Assembly: GCA_009760855.2 (NCBI GenBank)
Contig: WPIO01000001.1
Coordinates: 22,552,001 to 22,616,000, forward strand
Direction of reading: 5' to 3'
Origin: Cristatella mucedo
Taxonomy: Eukaryota > Bryozoa > Phylactolaemata > Cristatellidae
DNA: 64,000 nucleotides
This document shows, piece after piece, positions 1 through 9,843 of this stretch; positions within the stretch are counted from its first letter, which is position 1, and every line of letters starts with the position of its first letter. Below the pieces are notes generated by a model. That model worked only from the letters and a program-made list of their open reading frames with translations. It had not been told where the DNA came from and searched no databases. The position numbers and the translations under genes were made by a program.

Positions 1-720
1 ATTCATTGCTGCTTTTTCGAAGTCGGTTATGACGCTGTGTGGTTGTAATCGAGGTTCAATCTCTTCCAATTTCATCAACAAAGCTGTGTAAGTAGTTTCC
101 GCTTTATTTGGCAGCAAGGCAAAGACGCATGGAATGTTCATGCCATCACGTGTTCCATGAATAGTGTACAGTTGTGTATATTCAGCTGGACTCACTTCAA
201 AAGTTCCGTCGGCTAACCACACTCTGCATCCACTAAGGAATTGAAGATCTTGCGCCGCTGCGAACAATTTAAAGTCGATATCATGTCGCAGGAAAGGTCG
301 ACTATTCGTCGTAAACTGAAGTTCAGCTGGAAGATTATTGTTGATCTGAGGTGGAAGCTGACGATATCTTCTGATGTCGCGTTTGATCGTTTCGGATTTT
401 GGTACAGTTGCTTGTGCTGCTGGACTCACATTTTCATTGCTGCCTGGACAATTACTCTTGCTGGTTCTTCAGTTTGTTCTGTACGTTGTTTAACGGTTGA
501 TTGGACTCGAGTTGTTTCAAGTTGACCAGTTAATGCTGAGTGCGAATGTTGAGATGGCGGTTTCATTATCACTCCATTCGCTGTATGACAGTGACCTTTG
601 CAGGAACGATCGCAGCATCTCCATATCTTTTTCAGTTCACTTTTTTCCCATGTGATAAAGATAACCTTTGTAAACCTGCATTCGTTTTCTTTTCTCTGAT
701 TCTACAAATTCTAAAGCCAT
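1..720 (-). pseudogene. Broken MULE transposase with N-terminal FLYWCH zinc finger (partial)
   Basis: Read on the minus strand, an ATG at 720-718 opens a FLYWCH-type zinc finger: a WRCC stretch, then SCKGHCHT, then a QHSH pair supply the Cys/His ligands. A linker follows, then the start of a MULE transposase catalytic domain. The first catalytic Asp lies in LADGTF (codon 210-208) and the second in ITDFEKA (codon 24-22), with the family-typical YTIHG and FALLPNK segments between them. The third acidic residue and the C-terminus lie beyond the window edge. The reading frame is broken twice: near 637-648, at a run of T on the plus strand, and near 426-432. This copy therefore cannot make an intact protein. 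FLYWCH plus MULE is a common invertebrate DNA-transposon architecture. Plus-strand open frames over 241-728 are shadows of it. Confidence 0.85.
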
Positions 721-1329
721 TTCTATGAATCTCTTTACTTATTTATGCATAGGATATTTAAAATTTAAATAGAAAACAAAAGCTAAAACTAAAACTATCG
801 AAATAATTAACTACAATCCATAATGTCTTACAGACTATGATTCAGGACTAGGAAGTTTAAAGTTCCAAAGGTGTCTGTCAATTGACCTTTTCAGTCATGC
901 TTATATACACTGATCCCCCTAGCTACTATGTACTCACTTATTGTGTAATTGAATGTCTTGGTTAATTGAAAGAGTCTAGGTTTCAAAACTATGTACTCAC
1001 TAATTGAAAGCGTGTTTATACTGCGCTTAAAATATAAAAAATGAATACATTGCAAATTGTCTGCTCCAAATTGTCCGCTCCTAGTGGCCCGGCACCGATT
1101 TGTCCGGTTACCCTCCCTATTGTAGTGCCTCTGCCCAATATAGTCTTACTATGCATGTTGACGGAAATCAATCTAGAGCTGCGAAGTAACCATTCACCTT
1201 CAACAAATCCTTATGATTACAGATCGGCCAACCATAGGCTAACATTCGTACTCTTTATAATCATTTGACTCTTCCTCTTGATATAAATTAATCTCAAGCA
1301 GCACTTCAGCAAATCTGCAAAAACGCGAC

Positions 1330-1330
<1 letters not shown>
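721..1330. other. AT-rich intergenic stretch, nothing identified
   Basis: No coding signature, tRNA-like box or transposon end is visible. Part of it may be the 5' flank or non-coding end of the MULE element, but I see no terminal inverted repeat. Confidence 0.4.

Positions 1331-1360
<30 letters not shown>
1331..1360. repeat. (TA)n microsatellite
   Basis: About 15 uninterrupted TA dinucleotides. They directly abut the 3' end of a minus-strand SINE-A copy and may be its tail. Confidence 0.9.
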
Positions 1361-1361
<1 letters not shown>

Positions 1362-1363
<2 letters not shown>

Positions 1364-1515
1364 CTTTTGCATAATGCCCTAGAGAACTTAATCTCAATTC
1401 AGGCGCTTCACATATGCCACGGGGCTCGAGCCCAAGATCTTAGCAATCAAATACGTTCACCTTGACCTCGATCTGGGCGAGCACTTTAACCCCTGGGCCG
1501 ATCAAGCGCGGCATG
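1362..1515 (-). mobile_element. SINE-A copy (tRNA-derived SINE with L2-type tail)
   Basis: On the minus strand the copy carries a tRNA-like head with a B-box-like GGGCTCGAGCCC, then a CATATG and a tail resembling AGAGATTAAGTTCTCTAGGGC. It aligns by eye with the copies at 20835-20985, 24005-24175, 37051-37185 and 47572-47715. Confidence 0.65.
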
Positions 1516-2069
1516 ACAAATCAAGGAAAATGATGCAGATCATCTCTTTAGTCGGCTTAAAAGAAGATATTAAAAACATGCATGCATATTGAGAGTAAGA
1601 TGTTGTCCTGGCTTGTTATCTATAAAAAGTACACAAGTCTCTTGCACCCAGCAGATACATTTTCGGCGTGTGCGAAAAATCCATCAGGACAAGAGCAAGA
1701 GAGCATTCCTGTAGAGCGTCTGTTGCAATGTTCCTGGCAAATAAAGCTGGAGCTTGGCCTCTTGGTCTCTCGGGGATCCGCGAAAGCTGCGAGCTCCGAG
1801 CAATGTCACGGTCAAACACTGCCGGAGGGCTGTAAAACGTATGGGTGAAAATTGGAACTCGATAGATGAAATGTCTTGCAAAAACCAGGTAATGTGTGAA
1901 ACGCCATTTTTAGTCTATTGAATTCCGGCAATGTTTACAGGATAACACCGGGTGAGAAGAAATAAACGTGAAGTCTCCACGCCATTGATACATCCCTTTG
2001 GTGAACTAGTAAGAGCTGGCTTCCTATCATTTATCAACACTTTTCTCTATTCATCGCACTAATACCGTA
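1516..2069. other. Unassigned DNA
   Basis: Short open frames at 1582-1881 on both strands overlap each other and have no start context, domain or splice support. I see no gene here. Confidence 0.4.
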
Positions 2070-2800
2070 CTGCCTAGAGTTGCCCTCCCAGAGAGGGATC
2101 GGCCCTCTTCAAAAGAGCAGCAAGTCAGACATTGAGGAAGATATTGCAGATCCTGACTTCAATTGGAAAATGAGCCACACTTGCCCAACGGAAGGCGTCA
2201 ACGATCTGATCAGAGGTCCCGGTTACACCAATGGCAACGTTGAGCCTCAGACACCTAGGCTTAATGAGTTAATATTGTTGAATGAAATTGGTGGAATTTG
2301 AAAGAGAAACTACAAGTAACCCAGTGGATAAATATATTAGCAACATTTTTTTTTCTCCAGTCAGCGAGATGAGGTATGTCTCATCATTGATTTGATCGGT
2401 CTATTCAAGCTAAAGGAATCAGCTGCAACCTGAGTGAATGGTGACCATTCATAAGGATTTTATCCGGAAGCCTCAAACCCACGCTGCTTTAGAAAGAAGA
2501 CAAGCGTTTATCGATTCACACGGCACACGCTACACACCTCAAAGAGGACTGTCGCAGTGTCAATATGTTGCTAAGTTGCTAAGTGCCTTAAATGGTGGCG
2601 ACTGCTGCTGAGAGGTTATTAGGGACTTCAAACTGGCATCACTCCTTAAGAGCCTCTAGGTTGGTTTCCCTCTTTAATACTTTTGTTTGCCTACAGGACA
2701 GCCGGGCGAATTAAGACGCTTCCTAGCAAAAACAACTGGCAATAGCGAACGAACTCTCTGTAAGGGAGAACAACATCAGGTGGCATCCACCAGCAAACCA
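2070..2800 (+). pseudogene. Decayed transposon-type ORF of the 'FLCLWDSRA' family
   Basis: An open stretch at 2080-2301 reads SDIEEDIADPDFNWKM and then PTEGVNDLIRG, which resembles the N-terminal part of an uncharacterised, highly multicopy invertebrate protein family (PDF...LNDLIRDL...SRLNEWNLL). Downstream the resemblance continues in shifting frames with stops: an IHTARATHLKEDCRSVNMLL segment near 2510-2570, then FKLASLLKSL and GFPLFNTFVCLQDSRA near 2620-2705, matching the family's G-F-x4-CLWDSRA signature. The order of segments is conserved but frameshifts and stops are frequent, so this is an old remnant. Family assignment is from memory of the motif pattern only, and its transposon superfamily is unknown to me. 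Confidence 0.45.
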
Positions 2801-3129
2801 TGCGGAAGGTGCGGATGTGCTACTTTTGTCTAATAAGGCAGGCCTCGTTAAGTAATCTCCCATGTCTCTCGAAATAAGTCAGTACCTCTCAAGTCAATCA
2901 AGGTGTCGTTCAAAGCTGTCAGAAGCAAAGGTCAAAGTCGGTATCTTTGTCGGCCAATGGAGAAAGAGTGTGCACGAGTGCGACTAATTCGCCAAGAAAC
3001 TTTAAAGGACGGATAAACTGGCTTAGTAAAGTTCGGTTTGTTCAGTATCTCATCAGGCCAAAATGGGATTCGCAATGTCCCTCGAAGACCTTGACACTAA
3101 ATAACTCGAAAAATTTAACAAGAAACGGG
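2801..3129. other. Unassigned DNA before the satellite block
   Basis: No convincing coding or repeat feature. It may be the distal end of the remnant at 2070-2800. Confidence 0.3.
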
Positions 3130-4330
3130 GATTCGAAGAATTACCACAATCCACCGCGATCCACTCTGAGCTTAAATCGATTAGTAATTGGTTTTGTGGA
3201 ACATCGGCTTCAAGCGAATACCGTATTACACCGTCGTTATAGTGTAGCCACCAAATGTCCTGCATCGTTCTCACGCTGTCTCTTGCAGAAATTCCATGCA
3301 GATGTTGGCATGTACTGCAATCCACCGAATTCTTCCGTAATCCTCGAAATTCGTCGTAATACGCCTCAAATCCTGCAAACAGTGGCTTTGCAAAGCTCCA
3401 ACTTGGATCGCACAACGCACTTTGATAAATTTCATGAGTACCCGTAGTATTTCGTGCCATTGACCGCGCGTACTTACGTAATCCACTGCAATTAATGCTA
3501 GCGATCAGTGCGAATACCGAATTACACAGCGATCCTCCACGAAGCAAAAGAAACCCTACCTAAAAACTTTCATGCTAGCATATGGCTGTAAACTCTGTGA
3601 AAAGTGCGCTCTTTCACGAAAATTGGCATGGTCTTTTTCGAGAACTGCACTGCAAGCGTCTGCAATGGCCCGGGGAAATACCGCAATTTTTTTAACCTGC
3701 GAAAAATGCCCAGAAGTAAGTATCGCCAAGCTGAGTTTGTATTGCAAACTAAAGCGAAACGTGCTGATTGCGCGCCCAGGTAAACTTAAACAATGGCACG
3801 TGAATGACATCTGGCAACGCATGGCCTTCGTCTGAAATGGCTTCCGCAAATATCATAAGCCATTCTAATCCATGCAGACCATCAAAACATTTACAACTCA
3901 AATTTTTTATTTTATGGGCTACTAAACTTAGCTTAAAGTGCACCCACAAAATATTAAGTATAATAGAAATTATAGTGGATTTGATATAGCGTCTTCAGAG
4001 AACTCAATCTCTTTCTAGGCACTTTAAATATTGTAAACTTTACAAGTATTGCGTTGTTTTGCTTATGCGTTCACAGACCATGCACTGCAATTGACTGCAG
4101 TGGCCCGGTCTCATACCGCAATCCGATACAAAACAACCGTATAAAGTATATTAGAAGCTTGAACTCTTATTGCACGTTACTTTATTTATTTGCTAATAAT
4201 GTGGTCTCACAATTTCAGTACCATTGCCTTGACTATTCTCATGAAATGCACGGCAATCGACTACAATGGCCTTAGCTAGTACTGAACTTCAATATTATCC
4301 ACCGCAAATCCACGAGAAATTGGTAGTTTA
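3130..4330 (-). repeat. Diverged ~170 bp satellite block, minus orientation
   Basis: The reverse complement contains the same units found at 33.6-41.8 kb: GGATTGCGGTATT, then CCCGGGCCATTGCAG (near 3640-3670 and 4080-4125), a dyad core resembling GCAGTCAATTGCAGTGCATG, and TTGCACGTTACTT. Monomers are diverged and interrupted. A minus-strand L2-A tail sits inside near 3980-4035. Open reading frames of 164-166 codons across 2947-3547 arise from the repeat and show no protein signature. Confidence 0.7.
3978..4035 (-). mobile_element. L2-A 3' tail fragment
   Basis: CTTCAGAGAACTCAATCTC followed by TTTCTAGGCACTTTA is the reverse complement of the L2-A terminal hairpin. Only the last ~55 bp is present. 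Confidence 0.6.
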
Positions 4331-5365
4331 TGGCTAGATTCTCGTTAAAATATAACACTTGGATGGGTCTAAAAGAGATCTAAAGGTAGGAGGGAACGGT
4401 TGAGTAAAAGGGCCAAGTGACTTGCACTTTCCCCCCCTTGGAAACTTGTTTCGTGCCGCTGCGACTACGGTCCTGATAGCAAAAATCAAGGGTTCCACCG
4501 CTTTGCGTGAGCCAAAGCTCGGGGCTTCGACGTTTTCTTATCCCGCCTCAGCTCTTGACTAATGATGCTACGAGCACTGTGCTTGTTGCCTAGTTCCTTC
4601 CGGATGCGAAAGTCGCTGCCGCCCATGCGCGTTTCTAACACATTCGCCAGTACTTCGGATCAGGTCTGGCAAAATCGAACGAACCAGGGTACTGGACAGG
4701 TGGTGCAGCAATCGCCGCATTTCCTTGTAGCTTCTCCTACGAGCGTTGCAGACAATGCTGCCGAGCATTTATCTCAGGCTGTATCGGCAGCTCTCATGCT
4801 CTAGAAATTTAGAGGACAGCCGCAAATGCACCCTCTGAAGTCGTTACCCTCTCTGAGAATCCATCACTCTCCCGACGTACACTGCACCTCCGGGATCGTC
4901 ATTCCAGCTAAAAGGAGTACTGCTGTTTTCAGTTATCATTAGACCGCTATCATTCTCGCTATCAGTTCGCGAAAAGGTACAAAAGAAATTTTATTATATC
5001 TATAAGATTTTATTTTATTTAAGATATAATTTGCCACCACTTCAGTCCTTTGAGGGCGGGGCTGCTCAGGGCAGCCTCTCAAAGGACGTTTCGATCTACC
5101 GCTGTGCCACCGTTGCGACATGTTTAATCGATACTGGTGCTCGCAAAGTTCTCGAGCAAGTCCACCGTTGACCGCCAGGCGGTCCACTGGTTGTCATGGT
5201 CGTCGCGGACGGGGATCCCGAGGGCTGCAGTCCCTGCTGTGATGAATGACCGGAAAAGTGAGCTCGAGAGTGGATTGCCATAGTGAAGTGACCTGCTGTC
5301 GGACTCGTCACAGCTGGCCAACGGCCACTAGATCGGCACCGGCTGGCGCCTCGTGGCTGCTATTG
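4331..5365. other. Unassigned DNA with short open frames
   Basis: There is an ATG-started frame at 4562-4804 (80 codons) and an overlapping minus frame at 4568-4768. Neither has recognisable motifs. On the minus strand 5124-5327 stays open and could be a second exon of the gene candidate at 5366-5665 (see findings). Confidence 0.3.
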
Positions 5366-5665
5366 CTACTGGAGTGGCTCGCTTGCCAGGCTAACGATAT
5401 ATTCGCAGTTCTTGTGCTCTTTGCACTTGACGCTGACGTTGGTGTCGAATCTTACCTTCTTCGGGGTCGGCTCGCCTCCAGCCGGTCGGTCACGATGCCT
5501 GAATGGCGATCGTGGAGGCGTGGTCTTCCGGTGGTTGGGCGAGTCATGAAAGCAGCAAGACTTTCCATTTCGGCATGAATGGAGGTCTTTAGAAGGACTG
5601 GGCTTATAACTCTCGCCTTTCGAGCTGCCGAAGCATGCAGTTAAAACAGCTCTGATGGCCGACAT
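5366..5665 (-). CDS. Candidate gene or exon, unrecognised 99-residue basic protein
   Basis: From the ATG at 5665-5663 the frame runs 99 codons to a TAG. The product is basic and rich in Ser, Pro and Lys, with a Cys-containing centre (CRNGKSCCF) and a KKVRFD motif near residues 69-74 that fits the RVxF docking pattern for protein phosphatase 1. Composition looks more like protein than the overlapping plus-strand frame at 5246-5578. The sequence at KK is AAG|GTAAGA, a near-consensus splice donor. Translation may therefore leave this frame at residue 70 and continue in an exon at 5327-5124, in phase, ending in ASTSID. I do not recognise the family. It could also be a chance ORF in GC-rich DNA. 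Confidence 0.35.
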   Translation of the reverse strand: MSAIRAVLTACFGSSKGESYKPSPSKDLHSCRNGKSCCFHDSPNHRKTTPPRSPFRHRDRPAGGEPTPKKVRFDTNVSVKCKEHKNCEYIVSLASEPLQ

Positions 5666-5677
5666 AATTCTAGACAC

Positions 5678-6499
5678 TGATTTATGTATTCAGTTGAGAT
5701 GACAATTAAAAGCAGCCCAAGTATGGAGCACGCTTCATAGATTAATTCCTTTGTCACTATCGCATTTAATTTATACGCACCACGATTTTGATTTTACGAA
5801 ATGGGCATCTGTGACGACACAATAGAGGTTGCCAAACTGAACAACGAGGTGTTAGCGTTTGGGAGTATCTTCTTTCGATAATTTTCCATTTCATAACTGG
5901 CATTTTGGGCGACATGCAAACGGCTGTTCAACTCAGCGGTTGCAACTATTGTGAATGGTGACTCCATCTGTATTCCTTGGCTAGGAGCATGTCCTTGCTT
6001 GTGGTATGATTCCACACTACAATTCCACTGGCTGTGCTTGCTCTCGTCTAGCTTTGGAAGGTGCCACAGCATTGTCTGTCGATGTGCCATCTATTGAATC
6101 TAGAGAGATAGAACCCTTTAAAGGCAGCATCCACCTTAGGGGCTCAGAAAGAACTTGCCCATGGAGCCGGTCCACTTTTTTCTACGTTGCAGTGGGCATT
6201 TATCAGGCAATGGAAGACGCTACTGGCTGTATAGGCTATCGTCTCAGCTCAGGTATTCGTCCGAAAGATCGCCTTTTGAGTCATTACACCTGTAGTTTGG
6301 TTGCTGTCGCACACAGCAAGGAATGCCAGCCGACGACATACACCACCAGCATGGAGCAGGAGGAAGCAGGACTCTCTTCGCTTCTCTCGCCCACCAGAGT
6401 ACCCCAACTGCATTGTCACAACAACCAGTAATAGCACATCCGGACCGCAGACCACATCGAGTGCCAAAGCCCACTGGAAAAATGATCAGGGGTAGTGCC
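5678..6499. other. Unassigned DNA, overlapping frames only
   Basis: Frames on both strands at 5794-6501 overlap one another and none has a motif, start context or splice partner that I can defend. Confidence 0.35.
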
Positions 6500-8912
6500 A
6501 TAATAATAATAATATTAATAATAATACATTTGATAAAGCACTATCGAATAACTCAGTCTCTTTTAAGGCGCTTTACACTTGCTGCGAAGAGAACACGATC
6601 GAATACTGAGTGTTACTATATTCGATATACAACACGAATAACACGGGTAGGGGGAAATACACGAGGCCAGCGTGCAAGTGTGGTTAGTGGCAGCATTCGC
6701 AGTATCAGCACGCAGCATTCGCAGTATCAGCACGCATAAGCAAATAAAGGACGAATTACAGAGACCCACTAAATGCTGTCCTAAATAGGTGCGTTTTAAA
6801 TTTCTTTTTGAATGTGGTCAAGTCAGGCGACGTCATGACGAAAGTCGGGAGTGAATTCCAGAGTTTGGTTGCATACGATCTAAAGGCACGGTCACCAAAG
6901 GATTTTAGGCTTGTATGGTCAACAGTTAGATTCCGAAAAGCCTGTGGTACGATGCTTGGCATGGTGGGGCAGTAGATCTGATAGGTAGACTGGAGCAAAA
7001 GAATAGAGGGACCTAAAAGTGAGCAACAATACCTTGAAGTCGATCAATTACTTGACTCGTAGCCAGTGCAGGTCGGCCAGAAGTGGTGTGATGTGGCAAC
7101 TGCGACGCTCACGACAGACAAGCCTACCTGCAGAGTTTTGTACCAACTGTATGCCCCTCATTGCTCTTTCCGGTAGACCAACAAGCAGTGAGTTAAAGAC
7201 GTCTAGATGGGATGTTACAAATGCATGGACTAACTTAGATGAGGTATCCCTGTTTAAAAAACCTGGATTTTAGCAATGCTATGTAGCTGAAAGTAGGCAG
7301 ACTTGATTTTCGAGCTGATGTCGTCCTCTAACGAGTGGTTACTTTGGAACGTTACACCTAGATTTCGTGCAGATTCAACAGGAGATGCTGACAGTGCCGT
7401 TTTTGAGCGTTAGCACTTCCAATTTCTGAATCACACTGGATTTCCCCAAAACTATTAAGCTGATTTTTATTAAGATTTAATTTAAGAAAATATTTGCCAT
7501 CCATGTGCGGATGTCATCAATACATGCAGCAAAGGAGTTGAGAGGATTCGATGTGCTCGAAGGCTGGGAGGGATCAAAGCAAAGGTGCAAATGAGTTTTA
7601 TCCACTTAGAAATGAAAGCCTAGATTCTGTTTAGCAATCACATCGGCAAGAGGGAGAGTATAAACCCTGAAAAGAACCGGACCTAGTACTGAGCCGTGAG
7701 GTACCCCATATTTAAGAGATTTGTGGGATTATTATTGGCCGTTCACATCAATCCTCTGGAGTCTCTCACTGAGATAGGACCTGCACCATTGCAGAGCATT
7801 GATGTGCATGCAAGATTAGAGGACTTGATGATCAATAGAATCAAAAGCTGCCGAAAGATCGAGCAAAACAAGCAGAGATACTCTACCCGTGTCTGCATTC
7901 CTAAGTAGGTCGTTGTACACCCGAAGCAATGCTGACTTTGTGGAGTGATTAGCTCTAAATCCAGACAGAAACTTACTAGCAAGGTTTGAAGTTTCAATAT
8001 ATGAGTTCAGCTGGTCTGCCACGACTCGTTCCAGTGTCTTTGATAGGAATGGTAGAAGGGAGACTGGGCGGTAGTTGCTCAAGTTCCCTGCGTCTAGTGT
8101 CGCTTTCTTGAGTAGTGGCCTGACTGCAGCTTTTTTGAAAGGTACTGGGACATGACCTGAGGCTAATGACATATTCATGATTTTAGTTATGCATGACAGC
8201 AGCAGATCAATGCAACATAGAAGCAAGACAGTGGGAATAGGGTCCAAAGAACTTGTTGTCTTCTTTGATTGGAAAATGAACTTCAGAAGGAGGTCACAAG
8301 TAACCTCCTTGAATGTAGTCATTAAGGTGCTGCAAGGAATCGAAGGACAGCATTCTAAGAGAAATGCTGCTGTCGCAGGGATAGACTCCGTGATCTTGTC
8401 TATCTTCTGGACAAAGAAGCTAGACAAGCGATCAGATAGATCATGAAAGAGATCACCAGGTAAACAGCTAACCTGGGATTGGTTGAGGAGATGGTCGATC
8501 GTCGAAATCATCATTTTTGGATTGTGCATCAGTGGTTTCAACAATGTTTTTCATAGAAGCCAGACTTGGCCTTTGCTAGGATCGATTGGTACAGCCTTCA
8601 GTAGGCCTCGTATGCCTGTCGATGGACAATCAGCCTTGATCTGTTGTATGATTTTTCAAGCTTTCGCTTAGTAGACTTAGCTAGTTTCAAGTGTGTGGTA
8701 AACCAAATGCTGTCTTGGCGAAGGTGCACACTGTGCTTAGTCACAGGTGCAAACTCGCCTAGCCTGTCAGTTAGTGTCGTGTCATTGCAATCTACCGATG
8801 ATGATAAGTCGGAAGCTAGACTGGGCAGCAGAGGCATGGTAGATATTCTCGCACGGATAGTAGCGAGTGTGGATTTTCTCGATTCAGATGATTTCAGATT
8901 CATTCTTAACCT
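6500..8912 (-). mobile_element. L2-A LINE, 5'-truncated, longest copy in the window
   Basis: This is a non-LTR retrotransposon of the L2/CR1 type. Read on the minus strand from 8912 it begins in the linker between endonuclease and reverse transcriptase (IWFTTHLKLAKSTKRKLEKS at about 8650-8760), continues through reverse transcriptase (7816-8544), and ends with the conserved C-terminal block KLWNSLPTFV...SPDLTTFKKKFKTHLFRTAF (6756-6998). A 3' UTR and an ATT/AAT-type tail follow at 6500-6526. The endonuclease half is missing, as expected for 5' truncation during target-primed reverse transcription. Frameshifts separate the ORF pieces, so the copy is dead. It is the best reference for the other L2-A fragments listed below. 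Confidence 0.88.
7816..8544 (-). pseudogene. L2/CR1-type reverse transcriptase fragment (242 codons)
   Basis: This is the fingers-palm part of a non-LTR reverse transcriptase: LDPIPTVLL, then NYRPVSLLPFLSKTLERVV, SKFLSGFRANHSTKSALLRV, and VLLDLSAAFDSIDH, which carries the first catalytic Asp block. The palm YADD box is lost downstream in this copy, but YADD is readable in the copy at 31986-32264. The frame ends at a frameshift near 7816, and the rest of the palm and thumb is spread over other frames down to 6756. Confidence 0.88.
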
Positions 8913-9152
8913 CAAGCCTATATCTCAGATATACTCCCCCATCAGGCCAAGCATCGTACCGCCCGCTTTTCGGAATTCAAAAGCCTCCCAATACCTCGTA
9001 CAAACCTCAAATCCTTTGGAGACCGTGCATTTAGTTCGTATGCTTCCAAAGCCTGGAACTCCCTATCGACTTGCTTCAGAACATCCCCGGACTTGACCAC
9101 ATTTAAAAAGAACTTAAAAACACGCCTATTTAGGACAGCATTTAGTGCGTTT
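8913..9152 (+). mobile_element. Inverted L2-A fragment abutting the minus-strand copy
   Basis: The segment reads, on the plus strand, the C-terminal ORF block (HRTA, FSES-type, FGDRAFSSYASKAWNSLST-like frames) and stops inside the sequence that encodes LFRTAF, before the usual 3' UTR and tail. It directly joins the minus-strand LINE at about 8912. It lacks a tail, so it is not a normal insertion end. Confidence 0.7.
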
Positions 9153-9559
9153 GCCGCCCATTATTTAAATATCACTGCCATAATGCACAACAGCCAACGA
9201 CAGTGTCATGATCGCAAAAGAACCACAGTTAATGCATAATTCATGAACCTTAGTAGCTGCAGTAACATCTAGGAATGCATTTGAGCTACGATGACGAAGC
9301 AATAATAGGTGCCCAACGATCAAAAGTAACATGCAGGTTACAAGCCACCGGCATAGCTAATGCCGCAGCCGGCATGGGAGACCCTGCAACCCGAAGCGAT
9401 AAGCATTTAGATGTCCATATGCACGTAATTGCTGACGCCCTACGGTCTAGTAGCAATCATTTGTCGTTTGTCTTGCTCCACATCCAATATCGAGACGTAG
9501 TGCCTCTCACGCGCTCGGCAGGCCGCCACTGGGCAGGTGGCTAGCTCTCCTCGTAGTAG
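9153..9559. other. Unassigned DNA
   Basis: A frame at 9275-9544 has no recognisable motifs. Nothing else is visible. Confidence 0.3.
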
Positions 9560-9808
9560 CTACCTTCTTACCCCGCCTGGAAAAGTCGTTCCCTGTTGTG
9601 GCAGCCTTTGCCCGAGTTCGTCCGTGAAGCGTGTCCACCTGTGGCACATAGTGCAGTCGTGATCGCAGCGGCACGTCGTGTTGCAGCAGGGACACTCGCA
9701 CTCGTTGCCCATAAGATTGCGTTCATTTAACTGGCGCCTGAGTCGCATGTGAGCTGATAGCACGGGCGAGGCGTTGCAGCCGAGATTCCAAAAGGAAAAG
9801 TACATCAA
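9560..9808 (-). CDS. Candidate Cys-rich exon
   Basis: The minus-strand frame contains a dense Cys cluster, NECECPCCNTTCRCDHDCTMCH, followed by WTRFTDELGQRLPQQ. It is followed by GGGGTAAGAAGG, which could be a splice donor near 9564. The spacing of Cys and His suggests metal binding, but I know no family with it. No start, partner exon or poly(A) signal can be shown, so this may be chance. Confidence 0.2.
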   Translation of the reverse strand: MMYFSFWNLGCNASPVLSAHMRLRRQLNERNLMGNECECPCCNTTCRCDHDCTMCHRWTRFTDELGQRLPQQGTTFPGGVRR

Positions 9809-9843
9809 GGAAGGATCAGCGGAAGAGCACGAGCCCGGCGATC

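Noticed and set aside
241-728. Plus-strand frames of 94 and 62 codons
   Set aside because: Antisense shadows of the FLYWCH/MULE transposase.
2947-3547. Overlapping 164-166 codon frames on both strands
   Set aside because: They lie in the satellite block, are open on both strands and have no protein features.
4562-4804. 80-codon ATG frame
   Set aside because: Overlapped by an equally open minus frame; no motif, partner exon or conservation clue.
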